A stretch of 64,000 nucleotides of DNA from Stichopus chloronotus (taxonomy: Eukaryota > Echinodermata > Holothuroidea > Aspidochirotida > Stichopodidae): the NCBI GenBank assembly GCA_021234535.1, contig CM037830.1:17601116-17665115 (forward strand), given 5' to 3'. A program made the translations under genes and the position numbers. Below, in pieces: positions 44,101 to 57,800 of the stretch. The notes below the pieces were generated by a model. It was not told the origin of the DNA and did not search any database. It was given only the letters and a program-made list of their open reading frames with translations. Positions within the stretch are counted from its first letter, which is position 1, and each line of letters opens with the position of its first letter.

Positions 44101-44350
44101 CGTTACCTACTTCTAATTTTTTTTCTCACTTTTGCTTCTTTCTTCCTTTTTTGGCGTGTGAATTACATGTGGAGGCGAGTTGGTGAGGGAAGGGAGGGGG
44201 GGGGGGGAGAAGGAGATATAGTTGCATATCTTTAAAATAACCAAAGTACCCGTACGTTTGTAGCGTTTACAGGAATCTCACTTAATCCTTTAAAAACTGG
44301 TTCGGTGTTATCAGCATACCTATATACATATATCCCTGGGATCGTCAAGT

Positions 44351-44726
44351 TTAAAGTTGGAATATGAGTTGAAAATTTGCCGGTAAAAGTCAAATTCTGC
44401 GGTGTACTTCATGGTCACTACATAAAAAAGATTGTTTAAGCCCACTTTTTGCATACAGCAATATTCATATCAATTTCCATAGGTCTATTTGATTTCAAGT
44501 AACGGTGATTGACTGCTATATTTTCTTGGAGAGTTTGAATTTTGTAGGGCCAACAAAAATGTGGAGACAAGTAGTGCATAGTTCTCATTCACATTTTGTG
44601 ACAGATGAACTCCCCCCTCCCCCCCCCCCCCCCCACACACACACTCTCTCTCTTCCCCGAAACAATGAAGGGGAATAAAGGTAGATGACCAAGTGATTGC
44701 CAGTACAGCTCATATTCCAGCTTTAA
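44351..44726 (-). mobile_element. TTAA-flanked MITE, family 1, copy 1
   Basis: TTAA at 44351-44354 and 44723-44726. Terminal inverted repeats are AGTTGGAATATGAGTTG and CAGCTCATATTCCAGCT. The 368-bp element contains a C homopolymer and CA/CT microsatellite in its right half (44614-44652). Its whole body is the reverse complement of 63456-63820. A piggyBac-like non-autonomous element is inferred from the TTAA flanks. Confidence 0.85.
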
Positions 44727-46364
44727 ATCGGCAAACCCGTAAACTGGAACAGCCCACGCCGTAGAGTGTATAGGTTGTAACTCCATAGATTTTCGCTCTC
44801 TGCTTCCGTCACCAGCCTATTGTGTGAGATGAGTGTCCGTGGATTGACACATGCCTTCATTTGATACCATTTATAACATAATCTTTGACTGATCATCCTA
44901 CCAACAAACGCCTCTTTATTATTATTAATTGCTTCCTCTCCACTGGATTATTGTTAGGTCTTTATTGATCTGAAAGGTTCCCCGACCCTCCGAAATAACA
45001 GTGGAGGGGGCAAAATATATCCACACGACTCATGCATTCGCACATATAAAAACCTCTAAATTTATATCCGGTAACGATCAGAGCGTGAAATTTCTGAAGC
45101 ATGCGAAAACGCTTTTGCTTGTTTCCCCTATACCGTTTCTCACTCAATTTGTATTTGATGGGGTGACATTCTGTCAGGAATATTTAGTATAATTCCAGAG
45201 ATCAGTTTGAAAGCTCTCATATTTGCTCTTAAAAAGTTCTTATCTCATCTCTCTCATCTTCTGTCAGTGCCAAACACCCGGGGATCTCGAACAGTGTAAG
45301 TACGTAACGGGAGATTGACCAATCGGAGCGCTAGTCACCAGGCGTCCCGTTTATAGGCTGAGGTCATCATGTATCGTGACGGCTTTTCCAAAGATTCCGC
45401 TAACCGTTGCAGTAACGTGTCCTTGATATAGATATAAACTAAATAACTACATGAAGCCTTGTCTTTCTTGAAATTCATGAGAAAAGTGACTTTGGAGGAA
45501 TGAGAGAGTTGGAGAGGAAAGTTACACTCTTCACTGACAAAAAAGAGAGCGTAAAATCGAACGAAGAAAGTGAAATGAAGAAATTTTTGGTTACCACTGA
45601 GTGATTTGATAGTGACACAAAATTCACGTAATTACATATCTCAAAAAAAAAAAAAATGAGAATAGAGAAAGTACTTTTTCTCGTCGAGAACTAAGGCTGA
45701 ACTTGGATCGATTGCAAAATCATTTAGTGAAACGCCGTAGTAAGAATAACGTCATTAAACAGTATCCCATCATAAACGTGAACCATGTAAGAGGAGCAGT
45801 TACCGTGCAGCACTGAGTGGCATTTATGACGGCAAGCAGTACCAAGCTCCTTTCTATATAGTTTGCCCAAACGTCCAGAGTTTATTTTTAACGTATTTTG
45901 CAAAGAGGTATGAGATTTTTCATAAAGTGTACCTAAAGACTAGAATTACAAGCAAATATATTTTAGAGTTTGAAAAATGAAATAATATTCAACCAACTCC
46001 CATCCCATTTATCCAACACCAATCTTCGTAACTTCTTACATTTGCCTGAGGTGTGAAATGTTGAACATATTTGCTTGATTTGAAAAAGTCAGTTTTACAT
46101 TAATTTGTGATGTCCTTCTTGTACAACTCACATTGCTTTCGAAAAATCAAAGGAAAAAAAAGAAGAAGATAAGTGATCTGCGTAATTCATGACTGTCATC
46201 ACAAATTATACTGTGCAACGTACAATTGTAAATGAGCCACCTCTTTATATCTCAGCCCAGGAATGTATTTTGAAGCTGGTACTTCGATCCTTTGAATTCA
46301 TTTCTAAGCTCTGTGACGTACTATAAAGCAATACTTGATTTAGGTACACTTTAATTTGTGTTGG

Positions 46365-46432
46365 GACACTTTAACCGGTGGTGCACTTTAACTGGTGGTA
46401 CACTTTAACTGGTGGTACACTTTGACTGGTGG
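46365..46432 (+). repeat. 17-bp minisatellite, four units
   Basis: Four consecutive 17-bp units of consensus TACACTTTAACTGGTGG with one to three differences each. A looser fifth unit may precede them. Short open frames across it are an effect of the repeat. Confidence 0.9.
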
Positions 46433-49400
46433 TCTAGTAAAATATGAGGCTAACAAAGGCAGAGAATTAAACTCACCCACTGAAAAGAGGAGGAAAGGTG
46501 ATTTAACCATGCATAATCAAAGAGAGGTCGCGTCCTACTCTCTTTTTGGAATTAAGAAAACGTGGTGCAGTGCACACGGATTACGTTATAGACATGTAGA
46601 TGGGGGGGGGGGGACTTGGGGAGAGGTGGTTCCAGGGAAATCATATATTGCCATTCGCAATTTTATTTAGTTAGGACTAGTAAAAAATTATACCTCTTTG
46701 ACTCTTTATATCACAGAATGAAAAATTCGGACAGCTGACACAATTATGATTCTCACCTAGGCTGTCAAACAAAGTATGTGCTCTGGACTCACTACATAAA
46801 GCAATGACAAAAAAAAAAAAGAAAAATAAGCAAATGAGTAACTTCGTCAGATGATTTTTTCGCAGAACTAGTACATTCAATTTATATTGCAACGGGAATA
46901 ATGGACCATTCGTCTTTTATGCAGATAGAAGGACACAGTGACAGAAGGACATGTCACATTACATTTTTATTGAATTCAATTGATATATCTACGGCAAAAC
47001 AATGATGGCAAAACAGTGTTAACAAACCCTGAATTTAGGACGGTAAGTAACACAATGATGACGGAAGTACGAAAAAGCCTTGAAATAAAAAGAAGAGTCA
47101 TGCTGATTGTGAGTTTTTAAGTTTTTGAAGTTGCAGTTAGTGAGCTGGAAATAACAGTCTTTGAAGTAAAAATATTATTTCAGTGATGGTAGAAATACTG
47201 GCCGGCAAGAAACTTTTCATTATCATTTAGCACCAACATGATTTCCGTCCTGGCTTTATTCCATCATGTGATTTTATCCAACATTGATCGCCGATGTGAG
47301 GATATCCTGTTTTGCCCCGTTTTTTTCTCTCAAGACTGATTATTTCACGGAGAGGGCGGCCGGGTCAATGGCAAAAGTCAATACCCATTATGAATCTATA
47401 CATCCGAGAACACCGCTGACATTTTGCCATATTACTCACGATCAAATGGTATCGTTAATAGCTTGATGCTACCACACCTGCGATTGGAGGATATCACATC
47501 CCGTGGGCCTATCAAAGCAGGAAATGCATTTTTGATTGATTCGGCCAGTGCAAGCTGTTGGTATAATTAACGTCAAACTCATTACCCTCACAAACAGCGA
47601 AGCAGGTGAACGTCATATATCAGGGATGGGTTAATGGGGAGTGCATCCGAAAAAAAAAAAAAATAGGAACAAGGAAGGGTGGTTTTAAGTTTCAACTGAC
47701 CGTACAACTTGAAGAGAGATAATATAATTACATAACCCCCGTCATTGCAAACCCGTCATGATACGAATCTTGACATAACCAGGTCAATTTTGTGAGTCAC
47801 GGTCAACCAACATTTCAAATACGTGGATACTTTCTCACTAGAGACTGAGTGATCGGGTAATCGTTCAGCGAAGGAATTTGAGAACTTACCGTATATAGCC
47901 TATGTGAAGTGACGCACTTCAGTGGGAATGCCTAGCGGGTGAGAGGGGTTAGGGAGGGTAGGGAATATGTGCTGTGGGTGAATGGGAGGAGGGTGAACAA
48001 AACGGTTTATATGACGTCATAGTTGGTTTTATCATGGAAGTGTTAAAAATTTAAATATATGGGCTGTCGAACGAGCGATGCGTCAATATGCTACCTGAAA
48101 ACTTGTATGAACTGTCAGCTAGGTGTGTGGTTTTCGTTTAAAGGCAGTAACTCATCATCCTAAGCTGTGATTTTTACCTTCCGGAAAGCAAAATTGTCAA
48201 CTGGTTCTAAGGTAAAGCACTCTTTGATTGACAGCAAATTCGAAAGATGCACAGCAGCTCATATTACACAGCGTACACAGAGATTCATCGTTTGATTAGA
48301 CATGTTGAGGAATTTAAGACAGGCTGTGGGAGGGTTTAGACGTAAGTGGTTGGGAGAATTGAAACTGTCTGGCGTGATGTGTTTTTGTCTTTAAGCTATA
48401 GAAATAGATAAATCAGAACGGCGTAAAGCTCACTACTCTCACCCCGAACAAATGAAGCCGAACAAAGTTGCATCTTGTGCCAAAACAGCTCTGCTTTTCA
48501 AAATTTGGCATGTATGTACTTACGGCCAGACAATTTGTTCGTTTGATAACTACATCTATGGGGAAAACAGAACGTAATGCAACAGTTTGATGTTTTGAGG
48601 TAAACCGAAAATACATTCGAAAAAGCACTCCAACGTTTAATCGCTCGCGAGTTACAGAATCGAAAATGTTTCGCTAATGTTTGCTCAGGTGAAACTTTAT
48701 GAGCTAGGGTGGTAGTGTTAGTAGTTCTATACTGGGTACAAGAGAAAACTTTTACCCTACAGAGTAAGGACGCTCCCTTATGTTTTACCTTCACTTATTG
48801 CTCTCTGACGTCATTCCGTGGTTTACTTTTTCTGCGCTTTAAACAGACTCATGGTCTATAGGCTAGGATCATTGATTAATTACCTGGGATTAAACAGTGC
48901 TACTTATATATGGTGTACCTTCAGCAAAATTGGATTGCCGATGATACGACTATGACCTGTACTGAAGAGATTAGAAGCAAAATCCAGTATTCGACGCTGA
49001 GATGGTAAAAACCTACGTAGCTGCACCTTCCCAATGGTCTGCATGGATTCATTTGGATACCTACGAAGTTTCACTGACTACCTGGCGGTTTTGAAAAAAA
49101 AACCCTACCCCCCACCCACGTAGACATTGAGGAGGTTCTAACAGAGGGGAACGATATACCCCAACGATGAAGTTCGGAAGAAAATCAATCTTACATACAG
49201 AACCTAAAGCCTGGATAATGTTAATATCTTAAACGAAATTTTGGCTGATAGTGGATGATGTGTTTATTTGGACATTCCCAGAGCAAATCCGATTTGTTTA
49301 GGGTCAGATATGTATATCGGTCAATTCCAGTTGGTATTTCAGACAAATTAAAAAAGCTTCACACTCTAAACGAGGAATACAGATGTATGAAATCTGCCAT

Positions 49401-51067
49401 TGAGGTATGCTGTACCCCATCGCAGAAAAGTACGCGTATATGATTGCTTCAAATTACATATAGGCCTAATGATTAGTGAACTTGGTCCTCCTTAATACAT
49501 TTTAAAGCAGTGGATTACATTTGGCGGGTAACCGCATCTGGTCACAGCATCTTAGAGTAAAAATAAAAGTAATAAAACTGAAGTCTTTGTGGTGCAAACT
49601 TTAACTAACGTCACGATGTCGTTGGTCCAAGCAGAGATATTCCGAGTCCAAAGTTGACTTTCAATAGTAATCCATATCTCTCTTGAAACTATAACCTTCG
49701 AACTTGAAATGCCCACCCCTTCCATCAATCTGTGTTCCTGACATGTCTATCTTGCATTTTACCCCCCCCCCCCCCCAAAAAAAATCTCTCTGTCTGTCGT
49801 CTTGCAGATCCCCAACCCCACTCGATTGGCAAATGCACTCTACCGTCTAAGCCACACCTCACTATGCTGGTCGCACATATAGAGCTCACTCTAAAAAAAA
49901 GTGCTTATGAATATTAAATACACCAGCATGTGTGGCACGAGGAGAATAAGAAAAAACAAGAGGGAAACAAATATATATCTAGCCGATAATATCTCTCGTC
50001 AAACCGAGTGCGATAAATAAGGTGTTATAAGGAGATTATGTTGACAGAATCGGAGATCGTTGAATAAATAACAACCCGTAAAGGGAAAATATAGCGATCC
50101 TTGCGACACCAGCTGCCGCCGCGTTTACCGTTGGTTGAGCACGAGTTCGCGCGTGTTAAGGTATATTCACACCGATCACTCATTTGTCAAGGTTTACTGA
50201 ATCGCCTGCATAATCGACGGTATACACAGTATACTTTGCTTCGGGCTGTCGAACAAAAAGAGGAAAATGAAATACTTGAACAACAAAACTGATTAAGTAG
50301 GGCAGCAAGGCTTCGCCAAATATAAGCGATAAATAGCGTTGCCGCCAGAGGTCAGACCCAGGTATATACGTAGAAAGGTGAAAAGGTATGTAAGATTAAA
50401 GATAAGTATTTGAAATAAATGTTGACGCATGAGTATGTTAGTGTCAAAGAAAAAAAAAAGAGGAAGGGAAGCTTCTAACTATAGTCTTACGCGTGATAAC
50501 ATTTGACACTTTGATAAGTTATTACGTATTTCAACATACATGCTAGTCTTATACCACAAGTACCGGTCGTAATTACTAATTGGCATCAACATTCGACTGG
50601 TACGATGTATTTTCAGTTGACTAATCGCAATAAAGCCGAAAGATACTTGTTGTATAATCACGATTTGCATAAGTCGTTACTATCTTGTTCAGGCTATCTG
50701 CGTCCAAGCATCTTTTACAGAGTGAAGTCTGGCTCTGATAGATCACATCAAACCATAATTATGTGCTTAAATATAAGTCTCTGTTTGAATATTCATGAAG
50801 AGATTATTCACGTGACTTGTATGGAACGATGTCCGTCTATCAGAGAGTTTCAAATATATTTTCGTTACATAACCTGTTATTCGTAGAATATTCATGTTCT
50901 TGTACATCATCGCAAGCTGGTGGTTTCATTCATTCATTCTTTTATTCATTCATTTATTTTTTTTTTCACAAGCGGTTCACCATTTCTTCAGGTGATAAGA
51001 AAGAACTAATCCATATTGTCACTATGAACTCAATGAGTAATAAATCGTAACCTTTGTATTCTCGTCG

Positions 51068-51745
51068 CGGTGAATGTGTGTATGTGTGTGCATGTGTGTT
51101 TCAGACATTGTAAACACGATATATCACGAAGAGTAGCTTGAACAGATCTCACATTTATTACATAGGTGTACCACATTACGTACAAGAACCCCATTGTTTT
51201 TGGTGAAGGTCAAAGGTCATTTGGGGTTTACAGGGGTCAACTTGTGAAAACACTGTAAACACGATATCTCAAGAAGGGAAGCTTGGACAAATCTCATATT
51301 TGGTATGTAGGTGTACCACATTAAGTCCGAAGTCCCCACTAATTTTGTGGGATATCAAAGATCATCTGAGGTCAACATGGGTCAAAGAGGGAAAACTTTG
51401 TAAACATGATAACTCAAGAAGGAAATCTTGGGCAGATCTTCTATTTAGTATGTAGGTGCATCTCATTGAGTGTACAAGAATTCCATTGTCTTTTTTGAAG
51501 TTCAAAGGTCATTTTAGGTCATCAGGGTAACATTATGAAATTCTTATAAACTTATTATCTCAAGAAAAGAAGCTTTGACAGATGTCATCTTCAGTACGTA
51601 TGTGTATCTCACTGAGTACAAGAAGCCTTTGATTTTAAGTCGAGTTCAAAGGTCATTCTATGTCAACAAGGGTCAAATTGTGAAAACCTTGTGGGCATGG
51701 TCACAAGAAAGGAAGCTTATACAGATCTCATATTTCATATAAAGC
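51068..51745 (-). repeat. Composite repeat, locus C (inverted array)
   Basis: A GT microsatellite (about 51075-51103) is followed by five monomers in the orientation opposite to loci A and B. The motif GTAAACACGATATCTCAAGA or its variants recurs at about 51111, 51257, 51402, 51547 and 51691 (spacing 144-146). Each retains a CAAAGGTCATTT-like block. The terminal hairpin is missing, so the copy is truncated. It lies in the region between the two genes. Confidence 0.75.
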
Positions 51746-52731
51746 ACAGGCAGCTTGTGACACGTCCTAATGATGTAATATCAGATTCAGAAAAAAAAAA
51801 ACGTTCATAATCGAAACCACAATGCATTCGTGCATTCTGGTATATTTTGCACAGATACATAACACCATGCCGTTAATCTACTACGTCCATGCACCAATAC
51901 CATTATGGAATGGCTCTCTCAATCAAAGGGTGCGCGGGTTTCGAAGTTTGAGGTGGTTAGATTTTGTGAAATCTATTTCCCCTGCCTGACATAGTAGAGG
52001 GGTATGAGAAACTTCTTCAAAAATTTTTCGAATTATATAATTTACTAAGATGCAAAATGGTGCAATCTGTGACTAGTTGTTGATTGTGTAAAATAGCAGA
52101 GTTCACAAATTTTAAGTTTGGACTGACTAGATCGCTCACCTACTTACGCGAATTACCTCGATTTACTATTTTTCTCTAACTAACTGCCCCCCCCCCCCCC
52201 TTTCCTTGTCCACTGGCACTGGTGTCAAGTCTCTGTTAGTGTCTTTGATGTTCGTCAAACCTTCCAGAGGTATCACACCTATGTCGCGAATAGGTTTAAC
52301 ACGGTTGATGATTCGTAGGTCAAGGATAGACATCTGATTTAGGAAGCAATCCTTGATTTCCAAAATAAAACTCAGCTAAAAATTAATTGAACTAATGAAA
52401 CCTAACTTAAACTACATTTAAGATCAGTCTCATCTCTCTTGCTCGACCACGGCGGGCTCCACTCTGATCACGGTGTTTCATGTGCCCTTTAGGGCAATTG
52501 GCATCGTTACCAGTTAAAAAGATTCAGTAAATTTATTCGATTGATGCAGAATATGGTCCTCCGGGTACGATCTTGACGTTGAGTTAATAAAATACATTAA
52601 GTACCACATCTCCGTAGATCACAAAACCGACTGCCGGCAAATATGCACATCGACGACTTCCGATTTCTGATAGCACGAATGACTACACCACTGGAGTGAA
52701 CTACTCTACTGACTGAGTGAGCATGTGCAAC

Positions 52732-52733
<2 letters not shown>

Positions 52734-52765
<32 letters not shown>
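52734..52765. repeat. T32 homopolymer
   Basis: Thirty-two uninterrupted T on the plus strand. The lysine run in the minus-strand frame here is an artefact. Confidence 0.97.
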
Positions 52766-52769
<4 letters not shown>

Positions 52770-52902
52770 AACGGATACATAAACTGTGTGTTGTATTCAT
52801 TTCGAGTATTGTTATTATCTGTCGGGTATCCGGTGGATGCCTACCAAAGGGTGTTAAAATGTTAATGAGGTCTGACATTTCACTGAGTTGAAGCAGATGT
52901 AC

Positions 52903-52965
52903 GGGAGGGAGGGGAGGGGAGGGGAGGGAGGTGGAGGGAAGGGAAGGGATGGGGAGGGGGTTGGG
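52903..52965 (+). repeat. GGGA-rich tract, G-quadruplex-prone
   Basis: A nearly pure G/A stretch with repeated GGGAGGGGA units, about 140 bp after the T32 tract. At least four GGG or GGGG runs with 1-3 base spacers occur several times over. Confidence 0.8.
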
Positions 52966-54472
52966 CTAATGAAAATCTACAAGTATTACGCCAAAAGGTA
53001 AATGTTAATTATTTCATTTAACAACAAATGCTGGAACAACCAAAGTTCCCTGAAACATTTCAACTGACTTTGCTCTAACACAATGAATCGTGCTTTGTAA
53101 AGTCCTTGGCATTCCTCTATTTATTTCGTCGTTGTATCGATTGCAACGTACATGTATTTTCATCTCCTCGTATATATGTTGCAACAATTTCGGTTTGAAG
53201 ACCTTTCACCACTAGGTGGGTGAGCGTAATTGTGAGGCGACCAATTCTCAGCAAAACGAGCATTCTACAACATATATACCAGAGGGCAACACTCACCCCC
53301 CCCCCCCCCCCACGCCTTCCCTGTTTTGTAATAAGTGCCTGCCCTTACCCTCAGACAAAGCACCACCACCACCTCAGATTGAAAGCACTCGCCGTGAAGT
53401 ATTGGCAATTGGTAGGCATTCGGAGGCGCTCTTAAAGTGTGGGCGCTGTTGTACTTTGAATTGTTTAATTATTAATAGTGTATATCAATTATAGTAGATA
53501 ACATCATCAATTAAGGAACAAAATGCAAAATAAGATCACATCAACTGTCACAAGCGCATGCTATGTACGGTGTTATTCCTAAATTATTATTGGGAAAATA
53601 TGTGAAGATGAATTTTACTGTCACCGCAATGTTATACTATTTTCGAGAGTGTGTTTTATCGTAACCGCAAACGAGATCGTTTTGACAACAATTGCGGGGT
53701 TGGGATCCAGCTTCATCAGTACACGATCCCACAGTGGACCTGGGTCTGGCCCGTCCCACGTTTAGGACCAGAATATATTCTAGCAAGGCAACTGTTTCAC
53801 ACCAGTGGAGCAATGTGTTCTGTTGGCGAACTATTGGAATCTTTCACCATTGCGATTATCCTATATAAGTATATGTAATGACAACTTTGGTTTTTAAGGT
53901 TGCAAGAAATCGTCTGTGTGTCTGATTCTTCTCAACCAGTAGCTCATCATATGTCTCGTTCGTTTGAAAGAGACCTGTGCAAGGAGACTTAGTGCAGGGA
54001 GTCTTATCGTTACGCCCGTGCCAAAACATGAATTGAGAGACGCTACAATGCTTAGATGATAAAGGTCAATCCAATTGAACACGTCTTGGAAAAATGTGCA
54101 ATGTGAAAGAGGCTGGCGTATGCATGATTTTAATACCGATATGGCGGCTTTTTTATTTCAAAATGTTTAGCATCTGAGACGTCTGCAGGTAACGGTTTGA
54201 TCTGTAAAGCTGGACAGAAGCTGATTGTATAACCCATATAGGGACAACACCTTTGACGAAAGTGTTCAACCAACGGACCATGTTATGTAGAACATTGAAC
54301 TTTTGTCAGTCATGGGATGTAGGCCTACATAAGTATATGACTTACGTTACATTTGTAGAGTCCATATAAGTGACTATCTGTACGTGTATCGAGGTCTTCA
54401 CATTCTGAAATCGTTTTATGAAATGATCAAAAAACTCCCACAACCTTTGATCATTATACCAATCGATAACGG

Positions 54473-54480
54473 TATATAAT
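54473..54480 (+). promoter_or_regulatory. Candidate TATA box upstream of WASP
   Basis: TATATAAT lies 308 bp before the WASP ATG, with TCATCATTCA-like initiator sequence ~37 bp downstream. Upstream short ATGs exist in the implied leader, and AT-rich DNA gives many such matches. Confidence 0.2.
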
Positions 54481-54787
54481 AATATAGAAATATCTGTCGG
54501 TCTGTGCAGTCATCATTCAGCAGTAAAGACAAATATTTGTTAAAGTTTCACCATGAGTCATTTTGTTTTTCGATTTGTTTGATGGAGCGGGACGTGTTTA
54601 AGCAAACTGAGAATACGCCGATTATTGCAAGGTCCAAAGTACATGCATCAACTTGTAGGATATGCGTTACAATCGTGTATATGAGATTTTTAAGTGCTTG
54701 GAGATCAAAGAAGCCTCGTACTCCTAGTCAACATCGAGCCAGACGTTCATGCAGAGGATTGAAGCCTATATTTGTACACTTCCTAAA

Positions 54788-54871
54788 ATGGGAGACTCAA
54801 ACACAAGTTCAAAGTTATTAGATCCTGCAGAAAATGAAGAACTATGGAAGATGATCGGTAATAGATGCCAG
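54788..54871 (+). CDS. WASL: WASP exon 1 (coding start, MGDSNTSSKLL)
   Basis: Start ATG at 54788 in context AAAATGG. It encodes MGDSNTSSKLLDPAENEELW and then KMIGNRCQ, matching the N-WASP pre-WH1 pattern (LLTPQENESLF...LGKKC). The donor CAG|GTAATC follows 54871, phase 0. An in-frame ATG 39 bp upstream (54749) would add MQRIEAYICTLPK. The later start is preferred for its better context and because WASP homology begins near SSKLL. Confidence 0.85.
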
Positions 54872-57800
54872 GTAATCTGTTATTGCATTTGGTATCCGTT
54901 TAATGTATCTGCGCAGCCTAGAATATCAACTTATTCCGATAGTGACATAGGTTCGAGTGTAGAGGAATAAACATGAATGCTCACATTGGAGCTACATTAC
55001 AAACGGTTTGCTCAACACTTATCCAGATCGTGTCTAGAAAGTCTGACAGTTGGTTTTAGCGAAGTTCAATTAAAGGTACCGATAATCTACATTGCTTCCC
55101 TCACCCCAGGCTCCTAAATCATACTTTTTTCTTTGTTAACTAATATCAATAGGCCTGTCATCAAGCGTAGTTATCCAAAGTGTAACAAAATGAATTTTGC
55201 GTAAAATTGGATTGTGTGGGGGAAAAAATCTCAAATAACTATACATGAAGATGCTACGTGTGTTTTTCATCTTTTCTTACATCGTCATAATTTCAGCCAG
55301 TTTTAAGTTATTAATATCATTTACATTGTCCTGCTAGACTCAAGCATCAGCCGTTGTCCAGCTTTACCTCACAGAGAACCAAGACAGCAAGAAATGGGTA
55401 AAAGCAGGAACAGGGGTGGCGTGCTTCGTCAAAGATAATGCCCTCAAATCCTACTTTATTAGACTGTATGACATGGAGGTAATTTTTTTTTTTATTTCAA
55501 TTGACAGAGAAATATATTTTAATGATGAAAACAAACTACGTTAAAAAACAAACAAGGAAGTAAACAAATTGCCATAATAGGAAAGAACCACACAAAACGA
55601 AAAAAACAACTGTTAATTAATGCTGAAAACTTTTTACTTTTTTTCGAAATGTGTAAATATGGTACGTCTTGGGAATGTGTATCTGCAAACGGTACATACT
55701 CTATTGGATCCATGTTACAGTAATCTGTGAGAGCTCTCCTTCCTCAAATGTATTATCTTTATTACAAGCACATGTTATTTTTCGTTTGAGTTTCCTACCT
55801 GGTACTATATGATGTAATGTTCTGTCTTCTATTTATTTTGTGTGCACGAGGGATAAATTAAGCAGATCGAAACCAGTGCAAGGTAGTTTCTACGACCACG
55901 GAGAGCCGATTATGCAACCTGGCAAATACCCTATATCTGTAAATTGGCAAGTCTTGGAGCAGATCATGTAACGTAGGACAGTGATAAGATTTTAGTATTT
56001 TCATTTGCTAGTCAAAGATAAACCTAACATTTAGATATTTCAAATTTGAATTATAATTTATATTATGACTTCTCATATATGTCACCAATTATTTCTACGT
56101 TGATGTGCTACGAACACACTTGAATTGTGGTAATGTTAACAACATCTTCAACACATTTCCTGACATTGCTTTTGGGTATTGTATAAGTAAAGATTTAAAA
56201 GTTAATTTGATTCAAACACTACAACCAAATCTGGATGCCTGAGGGTCAATCTTAAAATTTGGTTGTCTTGTAGAGATATTTATTATCTTTCTCTGACGCC
56301 ACCACTATACCCTTCATCAAAATGGAGTTTGGTTATTTTATTTTTACCCTTTTAGAATAAAATGCTCTTCTGGGAGTTGGAGTTATACCGGCAAATTGAG
56401 TATCACAGATATCAAGATTTCTTTGCTTACTTTGAATGTGACGTAAGCCATTTCAGTTCTTTAAAAATTGCATTTTTGTTATATCAATGTTCCTCTCTTG
56501 CGAAAAAAAGAGAAAAATTACCCTAAGACAGATCAATATGCAAAATCGCCAGGGCAAACTAGGGTATATATTTCGGTTCTCATATTACCTATACTTCATT
56601 GTCATGAAAGTAAGAAAAATCGTTTACATATTCCAAATTAAAAAAAAAAATCTTTCATTTGAAAAATACTTTTGCTCGTACCACGTTTTCAATAGAATCT
56701 GACATCACAGATTTACCGATGGAGCGAGTACTAGGCTAGTTTGTATTGCGCATATGATCATGCGCATGCGTAGGACTAATAGCTTCTCTGACTGACGTCG
56801 ACAAAGACAGAAAATTAGGACCATTGAAAATTCGCTTATCTATGATCATGTTTTGCAGGATTGCTGGGCTGCCCTAAATTTCGCTAATGATGAAGAGGCA
56901 CAGGAATTTGGTGACGTCGTGGAAAATCGGATCCAAATACGCAAAGACAAAAGAGGTATTCATTGAAGAGGTTAAATTATTTCTGTAGTAAAGTGTAGTA
57001 TGGACTGCGTATCCCGTTCACTTCCTAAAATTGTTCTTTTTTAAACATTTAAATAGTCAGAGGATAAACCTGCGCTTTATTGTTATGTGTTGTCGGACAA
57101 AAAGGAGGTACATACAGCTAAGTTCTCTACATGCACAACCAACATGCATCGTTATTGCCTGCGCGCATTGTTACACTGAAATGAGCCCACGTGGTGAGAA
57201 ATTGATTTTCTTCTGTAGAACCTGCAAATAAGAAATCATCCACGACAAGCAAAGTTTTTTTTTTTCCTTTTTTTTTTCTTTTCACGACAAGCGAAGTATA
57301 GGATCAAGATGGGTCTTAAGACTCTCTGATCCTCAAATTCTAAATTTATGCTACCTCAAAAACTTGCAAGATTCTTGAGATGCAACTTTGGAGATTTTTT
57401 AAATTTTTTTCTTCATTTTTTTTTCTCAAGTTTACGATGTACCCTACAGGACGATGGGAGCAAGTGTTAATCTTGCCCACTCATCCTCTCTTGCATGCGT
57501 GTCACCTTTTAAACATCGTCCTGTAGCTGTTAAGATTGGGCGGATGTCTTATCCCTTAACACAAACAAAGCATTCGTAATTGACTTAATTTGGACTTCGC
57601 CTCCGATACGAAAGACTATCGTAATCTCTATAACCGTGACCCATGCAGTCGTCATGGAGATCCATAATTAATCAATCAGAGATTTGATTAATAATAAACA
57701 ATTGGGGACAATCAGCATGACTGTATGTGAATTCATATAGGAGATCTAATTTTCAATAAATCAAATATTTTAATGGTAAAAAAAGATTCCTTTGGAGTGT

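Larger units (their letters stand above)
24650..54787. other. Gene-free region between Poxn and WASP
   Basis: Thirty kilobases in which I recognise no conserved protein, apart from the tentative Poxn first exon at 33328-33361. Contents are dispersed repeats (24 kb/29 kb and 27 kb/36 kb pairs), purine-rich tracts, a MITE at 44351-44726, a degenerate tandem array at 40060-40720 and composite repeat C. Two divergent promoters must lie somewhere here, so it is the probable regulatory domain of both genes. Confidence 0.55.

Noticed and set aside
45300..45365. CCAAT (GACCAATCGG) followed by TTTATAGG as a promoter
   Set aside because: No recognised gene or exon follows within several kilobases on either strand; chance motif pair cannot be excluded.
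46395..46670. 91-codon frame beginning with a repeated WWYTLTGG pattern
   Set aside because: The N-terminal repeat is the 17-bp minisatellite, and a G homopolymer interrupts the rest.
52597..52878. Minus-strand frame with a long lysine run
   Set aside because: The lysines are the T32 homopolymer read in reverse; flanking sequence shows no coding character.
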